A stretch of DNA of 64,000 nucleotides from Kalmanozyma brasiliensis GHG001 (lineage: Eukaryota; Basidiomycota; Ustilaginomycetes; Ustilaginales): the NCBI RefSeq assembly GCF_000497045.1, contig NW_015961981.1, positions 64,401 through 128,400 on the forward strand. The letters are read 5' to 3'. Of this stretch, positions 34,387 to 43,895 are shown in pieces. A model generated the notes under the pieces. That model made no database searches. It saw only the letters and a program-made list of their open reading frames with translations, and was not told the DNA's origin. A program made the translations under genes and the position numbers. Numbering within the stretch: the stretch's first letter is position 1; the number at the start of each line of letters is the position of its first letter.

Positions 34387-34488
34387 GCGAGGCGACGATC
34401 CGGAATGGAATAGAGCAAGCGAACGTCAAACGTGTGCATGTCAGACAGCGTTGGATGTGATCGGTGAAGATGTGATTGCCTGTGATGA

Positions 34489-36765
34489 TCAGATGTAGAT
34501 GACTGGGTCGACGAGGCGATTGGTGCGCCTCAACCTCGATCGTATAAGTGCTCTCGCTTTGAGCCTTGCCTTGTCTGCCCTCGTAGCGTCCACTTCCACA
34601 TCACCACCCTTTCCCTTACCCTTCATCTCCCCACTCTTGCCCTTCGACCCGCCATCCACCTTCTCGTCCGCGCCCTTCCTCGCCTGCTCCGCCTCCCACT
34701 CCTCCGCCTCCCCCCTCACCCTCGCCTCAAACTCGAACCTCTGTCCCCGACTGAACAGCCCGACCTTCGCATCCCTCACCATCTCCCTCCCCACCAAGAT
34801 GTACTTGACACTCTCGCCACCGTAACTCTCGTAAAACGCGTCCAGCAATACCTCCTCCATGATCCGCCGCAAACTCCTCGCGCCTCCGCCACCATTTCCC
34901 ATGGCGCGGTGCACGACTTCCTCGATGGCCCCGCTCGACATGTGCAGCTGGATGCCGTTGAGGGCGAACAGAGAGGTGTATTGGTCGACGAGGCTGTTGC
35001 GCGGTTCGGTCATGACGCGGACGAGGTCGTGGAAGGTGAGTGGGTTGAGGACCACGGAGACGGGGAGACGACCGATGAATTCGGGGATCATACCGTACGA
35101 TTCGAGGTCGGTCGGTTCGAGTCGCGAGAGGAGATCCGTTTGCGACCATTTCGCCTCGGTCTCTGCTTTGGGAGATAGACGGGTGCGGATGACGTCGTCG
35201 ATGCCGACAAATGCGCCGGAGAGGACAAAGAGGATGGAGGACGTGTCGACGTTGAATGTGGCCGGTTGTTCGCCTTGCTGCGTAGCGCGTTTGCGATGCG
35301 CATACCACGCACCCAACTCGCCTCCTTCGGGAGACTGCTGCGCTTGAGCCTGCGTGGAGCCTTTGGCTGCTTTGTTGCTGGCACCCGCCTTGTTGGGAAC
35401 GCCCACCACCGTCCCTTCCAACAACCGCAGTAGCGCCTGCTGCACACCCTCACCACCCACATCCTTCCCCGCCCCTCCCTTGCCCGTCTTTTTGAGCTTA
35501 TCAATCTCGTCGATGCACACGATCCCCCGTTGAGCACGAGCGACATCCCAATTGGACTCGACGAGCAGCCGATGGATGATGCTCTCCACATCGTCGCCTA
35601 CGTACCCCGCCATGGTGAGGGGTGTCGCGTCGACATGGACGAACGGCACGTCGAGTGCCTGGGCGAGCGTGCGCAGCAGAAGGGTTTTACCGGACCCGGA
35701 CGGGCCCAGGAGAAGGATGTTGGACTTTTCAAAAAAGGGCAGATTCCCCGGGTTGCTAGCGAGGATACCTCCCTCTCCCGCTGGCAAGGGTGCTGACTGC
35801 GGTGGGGAGGGAAACGGATGGACCGCGGAAGTGTGTCGCTCGACATCGGCTTTGGCACGCTCCTCAGTCGCTGGCGTCGTCCACTTCAACTCCTCCCCCT
35901 CGCTCTGCTTCGGCTGCGTCCCCTGGTTCGACGAGAAGTAGGATACCTCGTCCGGATCGACGCCGAACACGCCGATGCGCGCCGTCTCGGCAGACCATTT
36001 GGCCGTCTCGGCCTGTTCGGCTGGCGTCTTGGCCGATACGCGTCGTGGTTTGTCCCCAAACTTGATCTCGGGGGCGTTGAGGAGCCACTCGCGCTCGCTG
36101 CGACCAAACATCAGCGAGCGTGTCGCTTCGCCGTGCGGATCTCGCGCACGTTCCGCACTGCGTTCTGTGGAGATGACGTGCGAGCGTTGGGTTGCCTCTG
36201 CGTCTGCCGGGCTGGAGGGGGTGTACTTGCCCAGTCGTAGTTTCCTCCCTTCCTCACCTGGCGAGCTCGCTGACGATTCGAAGGGGGAGGAAGAGGAAGG
36301 GGAGGGAGGTGAAGATTCGGTTTCGGCCTCCTCTTTCACCCGCTCGTTGGACGCCACGCGCAAGTAGTGGTTCCACACCCCCACAGCGAGCACTTTTTTC
36401 GCCCGAGTCTGGCCAACAACGTACGAGTCAAGGTATTTCACCAGCGACCGTGGAGAGATGGAGGGTAAAGAGGTGAGCGTTTGGGTTGCCGAGGAGGGCG
36501 TGTGGTACGAGCCCTGAGTGGAGTTGGTGCTGTGGTGGCGATAAGAGGGGCGGTGTGGTGGTCGAGAAGCTGTGAGATGGGTGAGGTTGAGTGTTGGGGA
36601 GAGCCGTGATGAGCGTGCTGCTGTGGATAGCGTTCGTGGGCAAGGTGCGAGGCGAGTTGTGATGCTGATTTGTGCAAGGACCGATGAGCTAGGGCCGGAC
36701 CTTTGCGTAGCGGGGACAGCAAGGTGAACCCTGAGGCCGCCAACGGCTCGTATCCTCGGCAGCAT
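34489..36765 (-). CDS. MCX1: Mitochondrial ClpX-type AAA+ unfoldase
   Basis: A 758-residue mitochondrial ClpX homolog. The first 80 residues are rich in Arg, Ser and Thr without acidic residues, a strong matrix-targeting presequence. Then comes RSLVKYLDSYVVGQTRAKKV, the start of the ClpX AAA+ core. A disordered Ser/Pro/Glu-rich insert of roughly 170-200 residues follows before Walker A, GPSGSGKT (Lys360). Walker B is GIVCIDEIDK. The C-terminal D2-type small domain includes MGNGGGGARSLRRIMEEVLL. There is no N-terminal zinc-binding domain, as in yeast Mcx1. In yeast it activates haem synthesis by acting on ALA synthase; whether a ClpP partner exists cannot be told here. Confidence 0.92.
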   Translation of the reverse strand: MLPRIRAVGGLRVHLAVPATQRSGPSSSVLAQISITTRLAPCPRTLSTAARSSRLSPTLNLTHLTASRPPHRPSYRHHSTNSTQGSYHTPSSATQTLTSLPSISPRSLVKYLDSYVVGQTRAKKVLAVGVWNHYLRVASNERVKEEAETESSPPSPSSSSPFESSASSPGEEGRKLRLGKYTPSSPADAEATQRSHVISTERSAERARDPHGEATRSLMFGRSEREWLLNAPEIKFGDKPRRVSAKTPAEQAETAKWSAETARIGVFGVDPDEVSYFSSNQGTQPKQSEGEELKWTTPATEERAKADVERHTSAVHPFPSPPQSAPLPAGEGGILASNPGNLPFFEKSNILLLGPSGSGKTLLLRTLAQALDVPFVHVDATPLTMAGYVGDDVESIIHRLLVESNWDVARAQRGIVCIDEIDKLKKTGKGGAGKDVGGEGVQQALLRLLEGTVVGVPNKAGASNKAAKGSTQAQAQQSPEGGELGAWYAHRKRATQQGEQPATFNVDTSSILFVLSGAFVGIDDVIRTRLSPKAETEAKWSQTDLLSRLEPTDLESYGMIPEFIGRLPVSVVLNPLTFHDLVRVMTEPRNSLVDQYTSLFALNGIQLHMSSGAIEEVVHRAMGNGGGGARSLRRIMEEVLLDAFYESYGGESVKYILVGREMVRDAKVGLFSRGQRFEFEARVRGEAEEWEAEQARKGADEKVDGGSKGKSGEMKGKGKGGDVEVDATRADKARLKARALIRSRLRRTNRLVDPVIYI

Positions 36766-37212
36766 GATTCTTGGCTCTATGCTTTGTGGTGAGGTGGTAG
36801 AACGAGCCCTCCTTGCATGAGCGAACCTTACTCGAGCTCGCCTGATCGTGGATTGCCGGTCGTCAAAAGCGAGGCGCTAATCCGTATCACGCCGCTAATG
36901 TCTTCAATGCCGATCTCTGGTGATGACAGCTGTGGAACGTCCAGTCCTTTTGTGTGAAAGCGCTTGCTTGTGGTGAGATGACTGACGAGTGTTCTCAAGC
37001 AACGAAGATGTGCAAGGCAAGCGTGACTCGTATTGAAAACGCGGGGTCCATCAGCCCGAGAAGCCGGAAATTCACCGCACCCTCACAGCTTGGCTCGACC
37101 GCGCGACCCCGCATCGGCTTTCAAACCGGACCCTTCCTCCTCAACTCACACACTCACACCGTTCAACATACCAAAAAGATCATTTTGCTTATCCTCGTCT
37201 TCTTCAACGACA
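36766..37212. other. Intergenic, MCX1 promoter and KIN1 3' flank
   Basis: 447 bases. No gene, repeat or clear regulatory motif seen. Confidence 0.45.
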
Positions 37213-40200
37213 CTACAACTTCAACTCCTGCAGGATGCGCTTGGCCAGCATCTGATACTGCCACGGGTTGCCACCGACCCTTCTGAACTGCAGCCCATTG
37301 ACGCCGAGCAGCAGGGGTACCTTGACGACAAATATCTCGAAGCGAACAGCGAGCTCGGTGGCGTTGGCTGCGTTCATGGTCTTTGCCCCCGCCGCTCCTA
37401 CCTGAGCAGAACCTTCGATGGTGTCGAGCATGAGGTTGGAATCGCGCGATCCCGAGGGCGGAAGGTGGGAACCGGCGCCCACCGAATCGGCCCCTTGACG
37501 CGGCGAGGTGAGCAGCGACGGTTTGGACGATGTGCTCTCCCCACCGGCCTGGGCGGCGTTTGCCAACGCAACATTGCTCGTGAGGGAGGGTGTGCGACTT
37601 CGAACCGTACCAGCGGGGACGGCGCCGATGTTGTCCGTCACAGACCCGTCTCTGCGACCCGTGCCAGCACGATCCTTGCTCTTGCCAGCCACGAAAGACA
37701 ACCGACTCGGCTTGCGTTTTGGCTGTCGACCGTCTTCCGAAGTGGGCGATTGACCCGATGCCTCCGCCTCCGCAGCGGCAGCAGCAGCCATCGCCTCGAG
37801 CGGAATGCGCGCGTTGCCGCGACCCATCGAGTCCGACCCTGAGAAGTCGAGGCTCGGCAGATGGACGCATTCGTATCCACCCCGGATCTCGCGGTACTGC
37901 ACGCCGATGCGGTCCAGCACCTTAACGAGCGATGCATGGATCACCGTTCGCGGTTTCGTCGAGGTCGTCTGAACGCTGAAGAGGCCTTTGAGGAAGATGG
38001 GTTTGGAACCGTTCTCGCTGGCGCCGTTCTGCGATCCTCCTCCGGGGGACATGGCACCCCCGAAGCGACGTCGCATGGTGAGAGCGGGGAGCACCTCGGC
38101 CTGTCCTGGCGTCGTGGGACCGACCCAGCCGCCGCTCGGGTTGCTCGGACTCACCTGCTGCTCCAGCGCGGGCTGCTCACCTTGCCCGCCAGCAGCCTCG
38201 TCTTCGAACATCTTGTCGAGCGGGGCGCTGGTCGACATGGACATGCCCCTGTTCCCACGAGCGGTCCCGGACGACTTGGGTGACATCGACAGCCCCGCAG
38301 CTCGTCCGACCGACACGGCACCCAAAGAGACTTCCCGCGTATGTCGAGCACCAGCTCGAGAAGGAGGCATGTCGCCCAACGTGCCCGATCGACGCACCTT
38401 GGTGCCGTTGTTGAGCGGAACGTCGTCGTCCTGCACCGCCAGGCTCTCCTCTGCCGTCTCGTCGTAATCGTACGCATCGCCTTCCGGTCCGTTGTCAGCT
38501 TCCTCCACGCCGCTGAGAGCGTTGTGCGCGCTGGCTCGTCGCTGCGGCTGAGGCTGAAGACCGCCGAAGGGCATGCTCATGCGGCTCTGCTTCTTGCGCT
38601 CCTTGACATCAGCGTCGAGCGGCGACGATGGAGAGCGGCTCATGAGCATGCTGAAGCGACGGGCGAGCGTCGCACCATAGCCCAGCGTCGAGCTCGTGTT
38701 GGCGGCAGCGGGAGTTTCGGCCACGTCGGCATTGGCTGCGGATGATGAGGGCATGTACGAGGCTCGCTTGTCGGCGCGCGACGGGTTGATCATCGACATC
38801 CGCTTGTTCTCGACGCTAGCCGCGCCTGAGGCAGCGCTCTCAGCTGTGCGACCCGCTCCCGGTCGACGAGCGGTGAGACTGACACTCCTCTTGTGGTCGT
38901 TGGCAATCGCCATGCTCGTGTCGGGGGTCATCATCGAGTGGCGGTTGTTCTGAGCCGCGAAAGGCTCAGCCGCAGGTGCCATGGCGAACGAGGAACGCTT
39001 TCCAATGGTGCTCGCCGTGGGTGCTTGCGCGACACCGCTGATGCTGGGAGCAAAGGCAGCTTCGTTGGGCGAAGGCAGGCCCTTCTCGCGCAAAGCAGCT
39101 TCCATCTCCTCTGCGTTGGCTCGGGCTCGCGGCGGTCCGGCCATGATTCCCGTCGGTCTGGACTTCTCCCGCGACTCGAAGACGGGCGTCGGCGATGAGG
39201 GGACGGGCATCATCGATGCTGCCGGGCGAGGCGGCGCAGGAGCGACGAGGGCTGGGTCCTGACGATCGTAGGCTCGGTGGGAGACGTGCGGTGCCTCGGG
39301 CACGCGAAGCGCTTCCTGCGGAATGTCGGCGGCGGTGGGCATCGCACCAGCCATGGCTGCGCGAGAGCCCGTGTCCACGCCAGCACGCACACCGGCTGGC
39401 GGGGCAGGAGGACCATTGAGCGACAGATTGGACGAGGCAAAGAACGAGTGGCCGTAGAGACGCTCTCGCTCCATCTTTTCCTTGACGAGGAAGTAGATCG
39501 AGATGAGCGGGTGGAAACCGCGTGTCGGGTCCAGTGGCTCCTTGCCAAACGGCATCAGACCCGTCCCTGCACCCAGACCGTTGGAGCTTCCGTTGGCCGA
39601 GTTCAGCGACGAATCGTCCTTGCTTCCGAATGCAGCTGCCAGAGGGTTGCTGGTGAGCTTCTTTTTGTAGAAATCGATGCCAGAGAAGCGTTTGGATGCC
39701 GTCTTGGACTTGACCGTGTCTGTGCCTGTGATGCTACCACGAGTCGAGAGCCTGTTGAGGCCGGACGAATCGACGGACGAGCCACTGTGACCAGCTGCAC
39801 TGAGACCGTGGAAGGTGGCGGGCAGGTTCTTGATCTCCCAGTGGTATAGCGAAGTCTGGTAGGGCTCGCTGGTGAGCACCTCCATGAGCTTGGCAGTGAT
39901 TGCCTCCGGTGTGCCGAATTCGAAGCCGGTCATGCCCTTGATGACTTCCGGATCGATGTTGTTGGGTCGAAGCGGCGTGCGATCCGGCAAGTGCGGGTCA
40001 GGAGCACCCTCGTAGCCTTTGACCATCCAGGGGTGGGCCAATATCTCAGCGAGAGTGGCACGGTTGGCCGGGTTGGTGACAAGCATGCGTGATAGAATGT
40101 GCTTGCACTCGCCGCTGAGCCATGCTGGGTACTCGACCTGTCCGCGTTTGATCTTTGCGTGCAGAGCGGGCATGCTCTGATCATCGAAGGGCACCTTACC

Positions 40201-42189
40201 ACACACGAGGACGTAGAGCACGATACCAAAGGACCAGACATCGACCTCGGGACCCGTGTAGACTTTGGCGTTGAGCAGCTCGGGTGCAGCAAAGTAGAGC
40301 GAGCCGCAGAAGGTGGAAAGATGCGAGTGAGGCGAGAAGAGGTTGCTGAGACCAAAGTCGATGATCTTGATGTTTCCAGTCTTGGAGATGAGGATGTTTT
40401 CGATCTTGAGGTCGCGATGAACGATACTGTTACGATGACAGTATTCGAGAGCGCTACCGATCTGTCGGGCGAACTTTCGTGCACTTCGTTCCCGGAGGCG
40501 GCCGTGGCTGATGATGTAGTCGAGCATCTGACCGCCGTTGACGTACTCAAAGACCATATAGTAGTGATTGGTGTGGATGATCATCTCGCGCATGCCGCAG
40601 ACGTACGGGTGATGAAGCAGGATCTGCAGAGAGCCTTCTCGGATGGTGCGGATCTCTTTGGACTGGTCCTTGGCGGCTGCTTTGGCCAGGAAGGAGGCGG
40701 TCGGAGTGGGCTGTGGCGGCTGCGGCTTTCCATTCTCGTCCACATTGCTGCGCGAGTGAGCAGCGGCCATGGAAGTGTGACGAGGAATGATCTTGATGGC
40801 CACCTTCTCGCCGTTGCCCATCTTGACACCGAGCTTGACCTTGCCCATGCTTCCAGCACCAAGCGTCTTGCCGAGCGCGTAGTCACCGAGCATACGGCGA
40901 CTGCGTCGTTCGCGATCGCGGTCCCTGTCGCTACGCTCTTTTTCCTTGTCTCGTTCGCGTTCACGCTCCTTCTCTCTGAGCCTGTCCCGCTCTCGTTGAC
41001 GGTCATGCTCTCTCTCGCGTTCCTGATCACGAAGGATTTGCTGCTGCTGCTTCTGTTGTTGCTGGTGCTGTTCAAGTTGTTGTTCCCTCGCAGCACGAAG
41101 TTGCAGTTGCTGCTGCGATGCTCGGTCGATGTGTGTGTCCCTGGACGAAGAACCCAAGGTGTCTGCAGCATCGAAGGCGTCGCTGCTACCTTCGGCGACG
41201 CGCGAGTGCTGCTGGTGACGTTGGACAGCCTCTATGCGTGCAGCGCGATTGTCAATGACGCTGGCAGGACGCGCAGCATCGACCGTCATGGCCCTGCGAT
41301 TTCGTTGTGCCTGATCGACGGAGGCGGCCTCGCTCGAGTACTGTCCATGCCCACGGATGGGAGTAAAAGCGGCGTCGGGGACAAGTCCGTTGCTGGGTTG
41401 ATAGTCGAGCGGGACCGGGTTGTGCGACTGGCGCTTTGCTGCTCTGGCTGCGTGGTTGCGGCGGATGTCCTCGATGCTGTTGCGATTGCTGTCCATCATG
41501 GATCGCTGCGGGTCGGCGTCGGGCGGAGAGAAGGGGCCAACGGAGATGGACGTGGGCATGGTCAGCGGCTCAACACCTGGCGGTGCACCTGCGTAGGCGG
41601 CCTGTCTGGGTGGGGTGCGCATTGGCGAGGCTGACGCGCTCGAGCCTCCGATGGGGCGCGGGATGTGCTGAGGTGGGAGATTCTCGACGGCTGGTGCGCG
41701 GTGGTCCACCAAGCTGTCCATGACCGAAGAAGACTGACCGAGAGAAGACGATGCAAGCCGGCTGCTGGTAGCAGGGAGGAAGCTCTGTTCGGCATTGGTG
41801 GGCCCACCTGGCAGGCCTGGAAGCGGTTTCGAAACATCGGAGGACTTGCTAGCTGAAGCATCTGGGCGCCCACCTGGTTGAACGAGGCCGTAGGACGAGG
41901 TGGCAAGCTTGTCTACGCGTCGCCCGCCTGGACTCCCATGCTGTGAAGAGCGCGGTGGTGTCTGCGACGTGCTTGCATCAAATGCCGAGGCGTTTGCTGC
42001 TGGAGGCAATCGAGTGTCGAGCTGCGAGTCTTCGGGCACGCTGGTGAGCGTCTGGTGCTGTTCATCGACGGATAAAAAAGCAGCAGTGGAGGTGTCGGAA
42101 GAGTCATGCTCGTGTTTGGGAGTGTGCATACGATCGTAGATCTCCATGGCATCGGTGGAACCGGGACCGCTGGGCTGTCGAGGATGCAT
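37213..42189 (-). CDS. KIN1: KIN1/KIN2-type (MARK/PAR-1) Ser/Thr kinase
   Basis: A 1658-residue polarity kinase. A disordered N-terminal third contains a Gln-rich tract (CAG-type repeats at about 41020-41110) and a highly charged Arg/Glu/Asp helix just before the kinase domain. The kinase has Gly loop LGAGSMGKVKL, Lys466 (VAIKI), HRDLK with Asp593, DFG from 611 and activation-loop STFCGSLYFAAPELL. A long disordered Ser/Ala/Pro region follows. The protein ends in a KA1 membrane-binding domain (FVVKVPLLLGVNGLQFRRVG... LAKRILQELKL). KIN1 here means the yeast Kin1/Kin2 orthologue, which regulates exocytosis and polarity, not the kinesin also called kin1 in smuts. Single exon from the ATG at 42189. 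Confidence 0.92.
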   Translation of the reverse strand: MHPRQPSGPGSTDAMEIYDRMHTPKHEHDSSDTSTAAFLSVDEQHQTLTSVPEDSQLDTRLPPAANASAFDASTSQTPPRSSQHGSPGGRRVDKLATSSYGLVQPGGRPDASASKSSDVSKPLPGLPGGPTNAEQSFLPATSSRLASSSLGQSSSVMDSLVDHRAPAVENLPPQHIPRPIGGSSASASPMRTPPRQAAYAGAPPGVEPLTMPTSISVGPFSPPDADPQRSMMDSNRNSIEDIRRNHAARAAKRQSHNPVPLDYQPSNGLVPDAAFTPIRGHGQYSSEAASVDQAQRNRRAMTVDAARPASVIDNRAARIEAVQRHQQHSRVAEGSSDAFDAADTLGSSSRDTHIDRASQQQLQLRAAREQQLEQHQQQQKQQQQILRDQEREREHDRQRERDRLREKERERERDKEKERSDRDRDRERRSRRMLGDYALGKTLGAGSMGKVKLGVKMGNGEKVAIKIIPRHTSMAAAHSRSNVDENGKPQPPQPTPTASFLAKAAAKDQSKEIRTIREGSLQILLHHPYVCGMREMIIHTNHYYMVFEYVNGGQMLDYIISHGRLRERSARKFARQIGSALEYCHRNSIVHRDLKIENILISKTGNIKIIDFGLSNLFSPHSHLSTFCGSLYFAAPELLNAKVYTGPEVDVWSFGIVLYVLVCGKVPFDDQSMPALHAKIKRGQVEYPAWLSGECKHILSRMLVTNPANRATLAEILAHPWMVKGYEGAPDPHLPDRTPLRPNNIDPEVIKGMTGFEFGTPEAITAKLMEVLTSEPYQTSLYHWEIKNLPATFHGLSAAGHSGSSVDSSGLNRLSTRGSITGTDTVKSKTASKRFSGIDFYKKKLTSNPLAAAFGSKDDSSLNSANGSSNGLGAGTGLMPFGKEPLDPTRGFHPLISIYFLVKEKMERERLYGHSFFASSNLSLNGPPAPPAGVRAGVDTGSRAAMAGAMPTAADIPQEALRVPEAPHVSHRAYDRQDPALVAPAPPRPAASMMPVPSSPTPVFESREKSRPTGIMAGPPRARANAEEMEAALREKGLPSPNEAAFAPSISGVAQAPTASTIGKRSSFAMAPAAEPFAAQNNRHSMMTPDTSMAIANDHKRSVSLTARRPGAGRTAESAASGAASVENKRMSMINPSRADKRASYMPSSSAANADVAETPAAANTSSTLGYGATLARRFSMLMSRSPSSPLDADVKERKKQSRMSMPFGGLQPQPQRRASAHNALSGVEEADNGPEGDAYDYDETAEESLAVQDDDVPLNNGTKVRRSGTLGDMPPSRAGARHTREVSLGAVSVGRAAGLSMSPKSSGTARGNRGMSMSTSAPLDKMFEDEAAGGQGEQPALEQQVSPSNPSGGWVGPTTPGQAEVLPALTMRRRFGGAMSPGGGSQNGASENGSKPIFLKGLFSVQTTSTKPRTVIHASLVKVLDRIGVQYREIRGGYECVHLPSLDFSGSDSMGRGNARIPLEAMAAAAAAEAEASGQSPTSEDGRQPKRKPSRLSFVAGKSKDRAGTGRRDGSVTDNIGAVPAGTVRSRTPSLTSNVALANAAQAGGESTSSKPSLLTSPRQGADSVGAGSHLPPSGSRDSNLMLDTIEGSAQVGAAGAKTMNAANATELAVRFEIFVVKVPLLLGVNGLQFRRVGGNPWQYQMLAKRILQELKL
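41020..41110. repeat. CAG/CTG-rich tract coding poly-Gln in KIN1
   Basis: Several short CTG-type runs on the plus strand, read as interrupted poly-glutamine on the minus strand. Length polymorphism is likely. Confidence 0.75.
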
Positions 42190-43895
42190 GTTGCGGCGAT
42201 GGTATGGTGAGGGCCGCTAGGGGAACAGGGTGACGAGGGGGCGAACAGTAGGGCAGCAAAGGCCCAGTGGAATCGTTTTGAGCCTTTGTGCTGTATTTGA
42301 GCTTGGTGACAGGCTAGATGAGCGTGAGGCGCGAAGCAGTCAAGAGAGATGAGAGATCGAAAAGTCTCCTATGGTTGGTTGTGGGAGTAGGACGGCATGG
42401 ATGGCACGTTGTTGTATGCGTGTGCAATGATGTAGAGAGGCAAGTCCTTGTACGAGGGTTCCCCTTTGTCCGAAACGCAAGGGGCAAATGATGCGAGAAA
42501 GCGGCTCAGGCTAATGAAGTCGAAGACAAGCAAGTGGGCTGCAATGTCTTGAGAGGAGGAGCCGCGTGGTGAGAAGAGCAGCGAGCCGATGGATCTGGCG
42601 CGAACAGTGGCGAGGGTTCCGTTTGGCAGACGATGCTCGATGCGTAGCGAAGACTCGCGATGATGCGCACAAAGTCCTGGTTGGGTCGCGTGGAGACGCT
42701 TGATGCTGGATGCGCGACGGCGAGCGAGATGCGAAGGCCGGGAGCTGTAGGAGGTGAGCGAGATCGTGAGATGAGGAGCAGAAGAGGTCGTTACAGCCTG
42801 CGGATGAGAAGGATACGGTTAAGGTTGGAAGGCGAAGGCGACGAAGCTAGGAAGCACGAGGATTGAAACGAAACGAGACCCTGATGAATGGACGACTGTG
42901 GATCGATGGAATGCGATCTGATGCCCAAAGCTCGTCGCAGTCTGAGCTGTGCGCGCTTGTGCATGGATGGAATTCAAGTTGGCTGGCTGGCAGACTGGGC
43001 GGGGCAGGCTGAGCTCCGAGACCTGTCTGTCTGTCAGCTGCTGCTGTTTTTTTATTGCCAATTTTGATGCAAGAGGGGCCATTTTGGATTTTGCAAGACC
43101 GCACGATGCAGCTTCTCTTCGCGCTGCCGGAAGCAGTCAGAGTCAGATGCGGCGCCGCGCTCCGCAACTTGAGCACGCGCCATCTCCATCCTCTGTCTGC
43201 TCGACTTTGCACGCTGACCCGCCAAGCGGGCCACCGCCAATTCTTCCTTCGTCGGGTCACACATCGGACTGTCAAATACAAGACGCCGAGACCGTCACAA
43301 CAGACCTTCCTCAGTGATCTTCCTGTGCCCAACAGTAATACATGCTGTTCAGTCCAGGAGACGCCTGCATCTATGGATCATGTGGACCATGTACGCTTGA
43401 TGGCATTGTGGTGCAGACGCATGATATGATCATGGCACGCGCAAGGCCTTCCGAACAGATCCAGGAAAGAAAGATTCTGCGTTCCTCAGAGCGAGCTACA
43501 GTCAGACAGATCGTCGCCAAAGACTCCTGCTCAAGAAACCGTTTCACTGTGTTCATGATGTTGCTCTTGATCCGACGACGCCGCGTCCTTGTGTGCTTTT
43601 TTCTGTCAAAGCTCAGCGGTCAGGGGAAGGGGTCCTCAACATGGCGTAAATGGACTTGACGCGCTTTGAGGAAAGTCTGACGCACAAACGCGCGCCGTCC
43701 GAGTGTTGGTTCAAGACACGCGAGTGGGCCTTTTTCCAAAAGCTGATTCACAAGCTGGTGACTCCCTAAGCTTCGCTGCTCAGTTCCGGATCACCTCGCT
43801 CTCTCCGACATCATCCTGACAGCAACCCCTCGGCCACTCCGAGCCTACACTCTGGCTGTTCAAACGATTATCGATCCATACGACTCAGCGCAGCC
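42190..43895. promoter_or_regulatory. Divergent KIN1 / DNA ligase region, 1.7 kb
   Basis: No gene supported; a 161-codon minus-strand frame at 42847-43332 has no domain. GCCAATTTTGATGC (43057-43070) and GGCCATTTTGGATTTTGC (43078-43095) resemble the AT-rich promoter element seen elsewhere. Three plus-strand ACGCG cores at 43659, 43688 and 43718 lie 178-237 bases before the ligase ATG. Confidence 0.5.

Noticed and set aside
42847..43332. 161-codon open frame upstream of KIN1
   Set aside because: No domain and no conserved-looking segments; it lies in the long divergent promoter region.
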